From Metaphire vulgaris (lineage: Eukaryota; Annelida; Clitellata; Crassiclitellata; Megascolecidae), in NCBI GenBank assembly GCA_018105865.1, contig CM030868.1:10707745-10771744 (forward strand): DNA of 64,000 bases, written 5' to 3'. This document shows positions 1 to 13,000 of the stretch, one piece after another (the stretch's first letter is position 1; the number at the start of each line of letters is the position of its first letter). The translations under genes were made by a program, and so were the position numbers. The notes under the pieces were generated by a model. That model worked only from the letters and a program-made list of their open reading frames with translations, did not search any database and had not been told where the DNA came from.

Positions 1-150
1 GGGGCATTGGGGTGGCAACTTGCCAACTTATAATCATGGGGGCCAACCAGTTGTTGTTTAATGTATGTAGCATTAAGTATAGGGTCTCAACTGGGGGGCA
101 GGCACTCAATAGACAAGGGCCCCCTCTGGCCCCCGGTGTAGCCGCCACTG
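1..150 (+). mobile_element. hAT-like MITE, family A (left end cut by the window)
   Basis: It matches the family-A element that ends GAGCCGCCACTG and contains TTGTTGTTTAATGTATGTAG. Full copies elsewhere are 175-190 bp with 12-bp inverted ends and 8-bp target duplications. Confidence 0.8.
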
Positions 151-394
151 CCCTGGTTCTGTCAACTTGTGGAATTACTCATCTCTGAGAGACGGTTCTG
201 AGTTCACTTGGGAGAAGATGTCAGCTCCTGGAGAAACGGTCTAACACAGTGTTCAGTTCTAGCACCTATGTTATTCAATTTGTAGGCTTATAGGCCTACA
301 CACGACTTAACCTGATACCATCAGTAGGAAGTTTGGATACGCTGACAATATCGGTCTTGCCACCCAGGCTCGATCCTTTAAGGAGATGGAAGAC

Positions 395-1107
395 CAGGGT
401 TATTTCTAGGATTGTGAATTTGGGTGGGGTGTTGGGAAAATCTGGGGGTGTTTATTTCTAGGATTGTAGGATTGTGAATTTGAGGGTGTCGGCAAAATCA
501 GGGGGTGTCGAAATTTGGAGGTCTCTACCGAAAAAGGCTGACAAGCAAAAAAACGTTATAGAGACTCACACAAAGTCTGACACGCAAAAAAGTCATCCGA
601 GGATAAAAGTTGTGGGGTGTATTTCTCCATTAGGGGCAGGCCCCTTCAGAGACTGAAGGAGGCCCAGGCCAGTTGGAATTTCGAGGCCTCTCCTAAATTT
701 AGAGGCCTCTCCTAGCCTTCCCAACAATTAAAATTTTGACAAGCGAAAAAAGGTAATCACCAATTTTGAGGACCGCAGAATACCTTCCTAGCTTTCCCAA
801 AATCTCAAAATTGTCAACAGGCAAAAAAGGTCATCACCAAATTTTGAGGCCCCTTCTAGTAGTAGCTATCTAGCTTTTATGCTCTCCCAGAATTCTAGAC
901 AAGGAAACAAAGGGAGGCCCCCAAATGATGGAGGCCAGGGCCGAATGGCCCTCCTGGCCCCCTCTGAACTGGCCTGTTTGGGGTGTTCAGGGCTAATCAA
1001 TATGCATTCTGTATGCATACCATTGTCACATTACCAAATTTTAGGGGGTGTCGACCTCAAATTGGGGGGGGGGGTGTTGGGGTGTTAGTGGTGTAGAAAT
1101 ATCCCTG
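395..1107 (+). mobile_element. hAT-like nonautonomous element, family G, 713 bp
   Basis: Ends CAGGGTTATTTCTA and TAGAAATATCCCTG are inverted repeats, flanked by TGGAAGAC and TTGAAGAC (7 of 8 match). The interior holds at least three diverged units of about 80-100 bp, each with a GACAAGCAAAAAA-like motif. The small open frames at 474 and 879 are not coding in character. Confidence 0.7.
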
Positions 1108-1190
1108 TTGAAGACCAACTGAACATCGATACACAGAGGATTGCCGAATACTGTAAAATATGGCGGGAAAGACAGTTTCTAAAGGTACTG

Positions 1191-1440
1191 TGAAATAATC
1201 GAAATCGAAATCGCGATTATATAAAAAACCGTAATCGTAATCGAAATCGTAATTGTGAAAAATAATCGAAAATAATCGTAATCGTAATCGTAAAAAATAA
1301 TCGTAATCGACCCAGCTCTACTTTTCATAGAGAATCGGCCAACTTGTAGTTGTAGAAAGGTTTTTAGAACTTTTCCGGAAGTTTCCGAAAGTTTCCGGAA
1401 ATTTCCGGAATATTTCCTGCCATTCTAATTTTCCGGAAAA
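1191..1440. repeat. Degenerate ATCGTA and TTTCCGGAA short repeats
   Basis: From 1196 to about 1310 the motif TAATCG/AAATCG repeats irregularly. From 1370 TTTCCGGAA-type units follow. No coding potential is seen. Confidence 0.6.
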
Positions 1441-1680
1441 GTTTCATCCCTAATCCTAACCCTTTAACGTCAATTTTAAAATATCAAATATCTAACTTAT
1501 CAAACGCGCAATTCTTTTGTTCGACAAGAACTTGATCTTTCATAGAGAATCGGCCAACTTGTAGATGGTTGGACTTATCAAATATCGAAATATTACATTT
1601 TTTAGCATTTGTCTTGACAATTTTTTTCCTATATTGAATTGTGACATTGACGATCTTTGGTTCTGACTTTGATACTAATA

Positions 1681-1707
1681 AACAGATTGATTGATCGATC
1701 GATTGAA

Positions 1708-1746
<39 letters not shown>
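1681..1746. repeat. (GATT)n microsatellite
   Basis: GATT/GATC units make up the whole stretch; the minus-strand poly-QSIN reading frame across it is an artefact. Confidence 0.85.
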
Positions 1747-1747
<1 letters not shown>

Positions 1748-2274
1748 CTCCCTCCTGAGCATCTAACATTCTGGAAAGCGACACACAACTTGATCTGCTC
1801 CATGCTTTCAGTTGAAACTAGGCCTAGGGTCTATAGTTATCCGAATAAAACTAACATCACATTTCTATTTAATAATATAGGCCTAATAACGTGATGTGAT
1901 TTAAAGTAGTTTAGGAGACTAAGTAAGCCTGTGTGAATAGGAATACATCTGCCTATTTAAACCAATCGAATATACTCATATTGATTACTGTTACTTTAAA
2001 ATTCAAATCCACCAACTAATCGATTGCTCCGAACAAGTAACGCCCAAGATAGACCAACTTTCAGGTAATAAGGCGAACGTTTCCAGACCAGCACACCTGT
2101 ACAGTATATACAAGCCGACAAGGTAAGCCTGATTGATAAAGCAGTGAGTGCAGTGATTGGTTATTGGATCGGCTGCAGCGTTGTAAACGAAATCTGTCTG
2201 CGGGAAAAAGATTCAAGCGCCGAATATACTTAACCAGCAGAGGTTCGGGAGAGGTCCTTGCCACCGGAACCTCG

Positions 2275-2760
2275 ATGGGTAACTTCTGCACGGTCGAAGG
2301 CGCCGTCGACCACTGGATCTACGTAAAGAGCGGAGATCGTAAGGGCATCGGACATGGAGCAAGTATACGGTTGATCGTCCAGGACGTCGGCGGCCAGAGG
2401 AGCCCGGAGATCCGCCTCGAAGTCCACTTCAAGGACGACTTCGAGCGCGGCAAGGCGGACCTCTTCGACGCCCCGGGCCTCCGGGGGTTCGGGGACCTGA
2501 ACCGGGTGGAAGTGTGGCGGGACGGGACGGGAGCAGCCGATTGGTTCTGCGAGTCGGTCGTCGTCAGCAACCGACGGACGGAGAAGTGCTATTATTTTCC
2601 GGTCATGAGGTGGTTGAAGCCGGACCAGCACTACAGGATCGAACGGTTCGATACGATGCTGCCCCAGTTCGACCCAAACAGAGATCAGAGGGCCAAAGAA
2701 TTGGACGTGAAACGAGACCTATATCAGTACGGACAGTCTGGACCAGATCTACCTGTTCAG
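2275..2760 (+). CDS. LOX: Lipoxygenase exon 1: PLAT domain
   Basis: It encodes residues 1-162 and ends with donor GTAACC at phase 0. The PLAT signature residues are [16 protein letters not shown] near the start and the [10 protein letters not shown] strand, followed by YYFPVMRWL. The exon is clearly richer in G+C than its flanks. A longer open frame runs back to about 2140, but it has no ATG before 2275. Confidence 0.9.
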
Positions 2761-3206
2761 GTAACCTAGTTGCATATGATTACCTTAGCAGAATACTGTT
2801 TATAAATAGACACAATGAGTGTCGATTGTTCTGTGCTGGGTATAACTTTCCGAAGCTTGACTGATTGTTACTAAAAATAATTAATTGATATAAGGCGTAT
2901 GCTTAGACATGTTTCTGGCGGCGATATTGCCGTAAAATGATTGATTCGAACTTCTAAACTTCTTTAAATCACCTTTTAAATTCAAAACAGACTTACTGTA
3001 AGTCCCAATGAGCAACGTCAATAAATAATATCCCGAGCTGTGACCTAACTTGGGGCCTAGATTTTAGTTACTTGTTGGCGACACAGGCACACACTTACCT
3101 TCCCTCTGACTGATCTCTGGAATGACCTGGTCTTTTCAGATGGATTTGGAGTACCATCAATTGATAGCCTTAGCTATTAGAAATTAGAATTGGTGCAATA
3201 GAAGTG

Positions 3207-3305
<99 letters not shown>

Positions 3306-5490
3306 AGTATTATTATTACTTGCTGATTTCCCATGAGGTTATCGCAGAGATTAAAGAGTTAACTTGAAACTTCACTTGAACAATATTTTACAAAAATTGT
3401 GACTTAAATTTCATCTTTACTTGTTATTTGATTTGCATTTTAGAGTAGATTTCTGCTGGTACTTATTTAATGATTATTTGCAATAATCAAAAGCTGTTTC
3501 TGAGTTTTGATATGCTGTTTACATTGTTTACATTGATAAATTGTTTACATTGTTTACATACCTTTCTCACTTTGAAACAGTAAATTCAGTTCTTTGGTGT
3601 TTGGATCAGATATACAAAGTTTACTGTTTGAATATTACCATATACACTATTATACAGTATTTTTAATAAAAAAGGTCTTTCTCAGGAATCTTGTTTCTTG
3701 TCAGTAGAGAAAGCAAATATAAAATTTGCTTCTCATACAAAACCAATTGAAAAGGTTTCTTTTTTATATCTACTGATCACAGACAGCTTTGGAATGGCAT
3801 CGAGTTACAATTTAGTGTATTATATCTAAAAGTGAATTATTATTACACTGTAGTCTAGTCATAATTATAATAATGGTTAAAATAATAATGATAATTATTA
3901 TGAAATTATTATCTTCAATAATTATTGTCAATTTCTGAAGCAGTGATTTATTTGCTTATTTTAGATCAGTTCTCTTCCAGCTGATGAGCAGTTTTCTGAT
4001 GAATTTAAGGTACCCAGTTTGTTTTTAGCACCTTGACTGTGATACCCTTTGAAGCCTGTCATATCTATGTCACAGGATAACTTAATTTAAATGCAAGATG
4101 CTTTCTGATTTCTGATTGAACTATTGAATCTGACAATGGTAGATTGTGAGGCTACCTCAGAGTGGCCATGTCTAAAATGGCACTATAGAAGCTCTTAGTC
4201 AGTAACTAGTTATGGTAATTACATGTTACACGCATACCAGAAATATTACTCATTGAAGTGTGCTTTACATATAGGAGCATCGTCGTCATGTTCTCTGTCC
4301 TGGGAGAGAGGTTCAGGGCTCCATTGTTTCCATTCCTCTCTGCGTGCATCCTGCTTCTTCGTTGATTTCTGCATAGGTTTTGAGAGGCTTTGCATCTGTT
4401 TTCATTATTATCCAGTCCAATAGCATTTTCCTTGGTCTTCCTTTTGTCTTTATTCCTGATATACTTTCTTCAAGTACTGTTATAAACAATGTTTCTCCTC
4501 TTAGCACTTGTCCAATCCAGTTCCTCTGTCTTCTTTTGATGATGTTAATCAGTAATCTTTGTTCTCCAACCATCTGTAATAACTCTTTGTTTGATTTCTT
4601 GTCTGTCCAATTAATTTTTTCCATTCTCTTATATAGCTACGTTTCCTATGCTTCCAGCTTTGTTTTTTCTTTTTCTGAAAAGTCCAGGCTTCCAAGACAT
4701 ATAGGGTCACATTCCATACCCAAGTTTTTACATATAGGATATGTTGATTAAATAGCTGTTTGTTATATAAAGATAAGCTCTACCTATACAGTAAACTTGT
4801 AAAAACAAATATGAAATTTTGGAAAATAACTTGTCAATTGTGAGTGATAGATACATAGTGAAGTTTGAACTTTGTCATTAAGATTTTAAAGTAATATTTT
4901 TCAGTTGGATGAATTGGGCATTATCTTTTTTAGTGTGATATTCTAAACTCTCAATATCAACTGATTTCAAAGAGTGTGGTTTCACGACTTCCAGCAACTC
5001 CATGGGACAGCCTAGAAGAACTTACAAACATCTACACCCCAGCAATGGCGGAACCAGTGGTAATATAGCGTCTTACACTGAAGTTGAAGCGTGCATTGTG
5101 TAATATCTTGTGCATATTAATATTATTTTTTTAAACTTACAAGTTTATCTTACATTTTATAAACAAGCAGTTAGAATGATAGATCAAAAACCCAGAAAGC
5201 AAAATGGAAATATCAAAATGAACATATCAACCAGGGTTATTTTTAGGATTGTGAATTTGGGGGGTGTCGGTAAAATTTTGGGGTCTATGCCGAATAAGTG
5301 TGAAAAAATGTCATCCCACAACAAAAGTCTCACAGGCACAAAACTCAAAAACCTTATAAAATCTAAAAAAGTCCTGACAAGCAAAAAAACATTATCGGGT
5401 CTCTAAAAAGCCTGACGAGCAAAAAAAGGGTCATCAGAAATATAAAGTTGGGGGGTTGTTAGTTCTCGAATAAGTGATGTTTGAAGTGTG

Positions 5491-5536
<46 letters not shown>

Positions 5537-7035
5537 CTTATGAGGTTTTCTTTAAGAGGTGTCTTAGATGTGACAACATTTACCGGTAGTTTCACCTGTA
5601 ATAAATTTTTTAGCCTTTACATAAATTAAGATTTTTATGAGTTAAAATTTCAATGCTTGCCCTAACCAACAGCCAGTTATTCATTTATTTAATCTGCAAG
5701 AAGTTATTACTGCACTGTTTCTTGTGAAGTTGTAGTTGGATACCAGTTTCTATTAGTCTATTTTGATAGATGTATCTTTATCAATTACTGACCATACTGC
5801 AATAACAAAGCCATATTCTGATTGGTTGGTGACCTCTGTTAGGGTCTGGATAGATGGAGTAATGACCTTTGCTTTGGTGCCCAGCGGCTAATTGGCTGCA
5901 ATCCCACGATGGTTCGCCTGTGCACTGATTTACCGGAAAAGTAAGTGCTGGTTAAATGTTTTGTTTGGTTATACTGTAATTGATTGGAATTTGATAATAT
6001 AATTGACCTATTGGGTTTCAGTTTATGAGTCAACTCGGCTGTAAATTGAAATGCGAGTCAGGAGATTGAGTAGTTTTCAATGCTGAGCTTCATTCGCTGT
6101 TGCAGCTTGGCCATGACAACAAGACAGAGTTGATAATTTGGGGGAATTCAGTTTTCATTTATGATTGGTAGCTATACTCAAATACTGTATATACTCGCAG
6201 ATACCGGTAAGCCTGTTGGCCCAATTTAAATGTAGATCAGGCGTAATTATGCAATTCAAGACGTCTGCAGGCTTCTAAAATTTCTTTGTCGACTTATACG
6301 CGAGTCATAAAAAATTTCCTTAATTTTTTACCTAAAAACGGGGTCGACTTATCTGTGAGGTTGACCTATCTGCGAGTATATACAGTAACATTAACCATTG
6401 GTTAGCACTGAACCTTTTATTTAGACTGACCAAGATGCAACAGATGTCATTCCAGAGTCCATGCTAATGCAGTTTTAAAGTAGATGGTGAATGGGCCTAA
6501 TAAAGTTTCTTTTTTTCTTTTTTTTTAAAGTTTCTACTGTTTACATGGTAACAAATCCTTTCACTATTTTGCCTGTTTTAACATTTCACCTACCATCGGT
6601 TTTGCCTGCCAATGAATGTTCTAGCTGGCTTTTTGAGTTACTGTCTTACTGGGTGTTATTGTCATTTAAAAATGGCAAGTAGCATTTTTTCTTAGGACAT
6701 AATCAGCAAAAATATTACTGATATTTTGGCATTATTTTTAGGCAGTCTAAATTTATGTAATAGAAATTTTGAACATCCTCTTTATTATTCCTTGTAAGAA
6801 TTTCTCTTAACCCAAAGACGTTTTTGTGTGTATAGTATGGGCGTAACAGCCGATATGTTGAGGCCTTTCCTCGAAGGTTGGACAATGAAGCAGATAATAG
6901 AAGCAAAGAGACTGTTTGTTGTCGATCTCAAAATCTTGAAAAATCTTCCCACGATTAACAACAGGAAGGTGAATGCATTTGAACACGTTCATAATTCTTA
7001 AAGTAGATCATGCTGTGAGCTTTGAACTGTGAACG

Positions 7036-7089
<54 letters not shown>

Positions 7090-10000
7090 TGTTGAAAGTT
7101 CTGCGGAAGGTGACTGCATATGTTTTATTATTATTTATTTTTATTTTTTTTAAAATTTTTTATTATTAACTTTCATTCACTTCTTGCAACAGCCTCTTAA
7201 GTAGTTCTATGTAAGCTTAAAGCATAAATCTCTTCTAAAAAATCATTTCCTCAGTAGCTATAATGTCTCAACCATGATGGATAAAATAACCTTGCCTGAC
7301 TTTTGGCTATGGTTATTTCAAATATAGACTAAGCACCTAAGAATAAGCAGCTAATGCAGTACTACATTTGAAAGAGCTATATAAATTTATGAGATTTTAC
7401 TTACTTATTGTGTGTATTTCTTATTGTTGTCATCATTGTTATCATATAGATATGTAACTTCTTTACTTATTGTGAAATATGCAATAGTTTATCTTGTTTG
7501 TAATGAATTTGACTCACAACAAAGATAAAATTTTAAATTAGATTGCATATTTCAATGACTTTAGCTGCATCAGTTGTGAGCTTTATCATTATTGTAGTTT
7601 GATACTAATTGGTATGCATAAAATTTTTATCCATAAAATCTTTCATTTAAAATAACCTGGTTGTGATCTGACAAAAAACATAGCTGATTTAACTATTTGA
7701 CTATTTTTCTAGCTCACATAAGGGATATAAAATGAATAGCATTTTTCTTATCAAATCTGTGAAGATAATACATAGTAAAAAACTCAAATAAATAAAACTT
7801 AAGATGATTTATTAATGAGACCGATGAGAAGCAACTTATAAAGAATCAATGGACTTACAAAATTGATCGATTAATTGAATTAATTGTGTATAATGTAAAG
7901 GTACTTTCCCGTTATCCGGACCCCAGTGAAGAGATATTAGGGTTAGGGTGAGGGTTAGGGTGAGTGTTAAAGTTTTAGCCTAACCATAACCCTAACCCTC
8001 ACCCTAACACCAGGGCTGCGCTAACCGAGTAGTTTAGGAGTCGAGTAGGAGTCGAGTAGCTTAGCGAGTACTCGAGTACTCGCGTAAAACCGGAAATACA
8101 TTATCTGCAAACGTTACGCGTCACATAATGCGTATTATTTGCCTCATGGCCCTCATTTAACCAAACAGAACATTAGATACAGTTACATATCATTTTTTCG
8201 GATATTCAAGCGTATTCAAGTGTAGTATAACAGAAGTTACAGAACATAAACTTTTTTTCCGGTACTGGCAAGAAATATGAGGTCCATACTAGACTTGGCC
8301 CACTGACCACTGTGGGCAAAATCTTAACTAACTGGGGCATAACGATTAAGTATAACCTAAATAAGACTGTTATTAATTTTTAACAAATAACGGTAGGCCA
8401 AATTTTAATGAAATTCTTCAGTTATTCTTTATTAATCTATTCTATTCCTTATTTAGTTATTCTATGCGAGTACTCGACTCCAAAAAAATTACTCGACTCC
8501 AATTTGGAGTCGAGTACTCGCGTTACTCGAGTTACTCGGCGCAGCCCTACCTAACACTAACCCTAACCGCCACCCTAACCCTAAGCATTTCTTAGTATCT
8601 CTTCACTGGGGTCCAGATAACAGGAAAGTACCAATGTATAATTTGGGTATTTTATTATTTGAAATGTTATTGACCATGTAAAAGATGGTAAATGTTTTTA
8701 GCTGTGTTCACCTATCGGTCTCTTCTTTGTTACTGGAGACAAACAGTTCGTTCCAATTGCAATCCAACTCTTCCAGAACATTGCACCAGATAACCCAGTA
8801 AGCATTTATTTTCTGGCCTTTCCTACCAATGAGAACATGGCACAATGCATTGCTATAGTGCAGTTCAATAGCTGAATCATTTTTGTAGAAGACTAGTTAC
8901 TTTGTTGAAGTAGATATTGGAAACTTTTTAAAGTGCAGATATAGTGTGAGGAACATTGCAAATGAGTTGTCGTTATTGAGATACTGTAACTGATTAAAAC
9001 AGCAGATTTTGACACTATGCCTGTATGCCAATCTGCTTTGCTTTGCAGGTATTCTTGCCAAATGATCCACCGTTCACATGGCTTTTGGCCAAGATGTGGT
9101 TCAACAACGCTGATGCAGCGGTTCACCAGGCTCTGTCACACTTTGGTAAGTTTAGAAAAGTTCATACCAGATAAAAATTAACATAGAAGATTTGTTAAAT
9201 AGGTAAAATCTCGTGAATTTATAGAATGCTTTCCAAAATAGTACAGTTGGGGCTCATTCTTGGGCACTTAGCCTAAATTTGAAATAGCTATAGCCAAAAA
9301 GCCAGGGGGGGGTCAGTCAGACCATGTCATTAATTTTTATCCATCATGGTTGGAATGTTCACAGCTATGGAGGAAATGATTTTAGAAAGAAAAACTGTTG
9401 TAAGGCAATTGTGTTTTAATTAGGATTATATATGGAATAAACTCCAGCTTGATAGTTGAGCAGAGATGTTTTCAATCTGTAATTAATCAAAGACAATATC
9501 TTATTATAGTAGCTTCTTAAGTTGCTTGTGTTACACAATGGACTTGTTTTCCATTTTGTTTTGTGATGAATGTTGATATTTTACACATCTGTTTTAGCAT
9601 TTACACATCTCATCATGGAATCGATCTGTGTAGCTACTCATCGTCAACTTTCAACTTCTCATCCGATTTTTAAACTTCTCGCTCCGCATTTCCTCTTTCT
9701 TCCTGTCATCAATGCGTAAGTTGTCTTGAATTTCCACCCAGAACTTTCTTTACTTAAAGCTGAATGTACTCAATCCTCTCTCAACCAGATTTGTACCTTG
9801 ATATTAACTTGGATGGAGAAAATGTATAATTAGTTTTGTTTTGATTTAAATATGCTATTATACTTTTTTTGCTAACACTGCTTTCATTTATTCCACTAAT
9901 TAAGGTTCTATTTTGCTCTGTTATTTTTTATGTATTTTGGTATACTGTATGTGACCACTTTTGAGTTGAGTTGAAATAAATCATCAATCAATCAACCTAT

Positions 10001-13000
10001 TTTCTTGTTTGAAATTTTAGCCATCGTCATTGTTTTCAACACCTCCATCTTTGTAACCAACATCATCATCACCACCACCATAATCATCATTGTCTTGGTC
10101 ACTACCATTAGCTGTATCAATGTTGTCATCAGCATTGAATGCTTTTGTTATTCTGTTTAACTTATTCAATTGTCAGTTAGAAAATATATCAAAGCCTTTT
10201 GACTGACTTTTGCTTGGCATTTTAAGCTGTGAATGTAATCCATTGCCTCATTGGTTTGGTCAATAGTCTTTGTCCATCTTATTACCTATTGTAGTATATG
10301 GCATGTACAGTAGTTTATTTTCAATTCTTAGGCAAACACTAATATTTTGCTGAACTCATAATTTTAGGAAATTTCTTGCAGAATACAGGATATTTTGAGC
10401 TGTATACAGGCTGTAAATGTAAGGTTTTAGAATGTGAAGAGTTAAAAGTTATGTCGAGTAATCTGATGAAAGGGATGGATTCATTTTTAGGCGTGGTCTT
10501 GACCAGTTGATGAACCCTGGTGGCTGGGCAGACAAAACGACAACACTTGGCCGCGAGGGTATCTACGAACTTATCCGTCGTGGGTTGGTATTCGGAATTC
10601 TTAATTTCTGAATATCTATACTTGAACTACACTTATTTGACTCGCATTGTGTCTAAAATTTGCTATTTATATTTGGCTGCATGCAAAACTTCCAAATTTT
10701 GCTGACCAATGTTGCTAGTGAAGATGCATTATTTATTTGCCTAGCCTTGAAAATATATGTTTTATGGCCTACAGAGCATTTTTGGCTCTCTTCAAATTCA
10801 TCATAATCATCATGATAACATTTTTTGTACTACTTGCAGTCTCGTGAGTTGACTTTCGGGGATTAGGTAAAGCAAACTATTACAATAGTCAAGACGTGAC
10901 GTAATGAACGAATGAATGAATGAAATTCAGACAGTTGTTGCTGCTGACGATTTCAGAGTAGTCATAACTTTCATGTTCAGATTTATTGAATTTTTGGTCT
11001 GTTGCAACACAACTATTTAAGCATGTAGGTAATACTTTTCAGTAAAATTTGAAATAGGTATTTGTAAAATTGAAAAACGTAACATGAAATACTTTGGCTA
11101 TGCAGTATTTGACTGAATTTGACCGCAGAAGGTTTAAACACTGTGTGCTTGTGGCAGCCAACTGCTTTACTTTTCAACTTATTAAGTGGATGAAGATAAA
11201 TTGTACCTAATTACAATTATATTGTGAAACCACTATGTTAAAGATGTCTGTACCAGTTAAAGAGTTTTTGGGTCTGTGGCGTAGCCGAAAACAAAATATT
11301 TTTAATGAGTTTTTTATTATTATTATTATTATTATCTACGACAATTTATATAGCGCAGTAGCATAACTGGAGCTAAAGTCAAGAGCGCTTTACAAAGGAG
11401 TCACTTATAAGAGATGTTAAATAAGTGTGTCTTTAGGAGCTTCTCAAAACAGCCGACGGACTTCGCATTAATAACATCGCTTGGCAACGAGTTCCACAGG
11501 GCTGGGTTTCCCCGCGTGACTGATCTGTCACCGAACACGGCAGTCTTTGAAGGCGGAGGGACGATCAACAATGTCCAACTACTGGAACGAAGAGTTTTTA
11601 ATATTTTTAATGCATTTTTAATTTTTTGATGTGACTTTGGGGGTCAAAACCTCCCCCTTAGCTATAGACTGTAAAGGTTTAAGTAAGAGGTGAGGACCTT
11701 TATTTGCTTGTCTTGTCATGCCAAAAACTAGAGGTGATAATGGCTTTTTTGCTTGTCAGGATTTTTGCAAAATTGGTCACGGTCAAAACCAAAATCCAAA
11801 CCCCCTTTCCGGAAATCATGGCTATGCCACTGCTGTGTGATAACCCTAAATTCACAGCTTTCACTAAATTATGTCTTTCAATTGAACATGGAGAGATCTA
11901 ATGTTCCACCAAACAATTTGATTAAAGAGGATACTTTAACTCAAAATTTCTTCCAGTAACAACTTCTGCACATAATTAAATTCAAAACATTTTGTAAAAT
12001 ATGTGTGGGCATAAATTGCTGCTGTAATTACAAATACAAATGCTGAATGTGCAATGTTAATTGTTCTGCGTTTGGTATTGTAGAACAGAGGAATGGCGAA
12101 TGGATGTGCACGGTACTTTTCCAAAGGAACTGGAAAGCAGAGGAGTAAGAAAGTTTTATGATATTTTCAATCAAGACAGATAGATCCAGTTTATGCTTTG
12201 TTTGACATTTGAAGGAGATATCTCCAGTGGCGGTTCCATGTGGGGGATGGGTGGGGATGCATCCCCCACCGGATTTTTTTGGCTTGTGAAACCTTTTTTT
12301 TTGGGAGGGGGGGTAAAAGTCTAGTAAAACTATGGGGAAAAACTGCGGATGACCTATTTTTTGGCTTGTCGACCTATTTTTCGGTAAAAGTGTTGTAAAA
12401 TTAGGGATAAAATTTCCTTTTATCAGACTTTCTCGGCAAAGTTTATTGATTTTTCCTTCTATTTTCATCCCCCCACCAACTTTTTATACTTCCTATGAAT
12501 TCATTTCATCTTGCACCAAAAAATCCTGGAACCGCCACTGGATATCCCACCTGGGTAATCCAATCATAGCAAAATATTCTATGATTCATGTATATGTTAA
12601 ATATGCCTTTTTATAATTAACATATAGCTGATAATTCTGTTGACAAGACGGCTTAAAAATTCTGTATTTCTCAATTCACAAGTTTGATCTTGTCCTGGAA
12701 GCAAGTAATAAAACTCTTGTGACAAGAGTGTATTGTGGGCAACCTGGAGCCATGGTAAGCATTAATTAATTAATTAATTAATTAAATACATTAAGTGTTA
12801 AATAAATATAAGTATTAAATAAATACATTAATTATAATTATTATTACATTGACAGGTTATACAATTAAAATTATGCAATTAAACTTATACAACTCAACAT
12901 TTCAGCATAATTTAAACGTCTGAGCATTTAATAATTAAAAAAGTAAATTCACCTAACTCTAAAATAACCCTAACTTTTATTTAATAATAATCTATCAGTG

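Noticed and set aside
2164..2274. Upstream extension of lipoxygenase exon 1
   Set aside because: The extension starts at a TTG codon. The sequence upstream of ATG 2275 has no PLAT similarity.
7930..8600. TTAGGG repeats as a chromosome end
   Set aside because: The units are few, in opposite orientations and inside an inverted-repeat element with target duplications.
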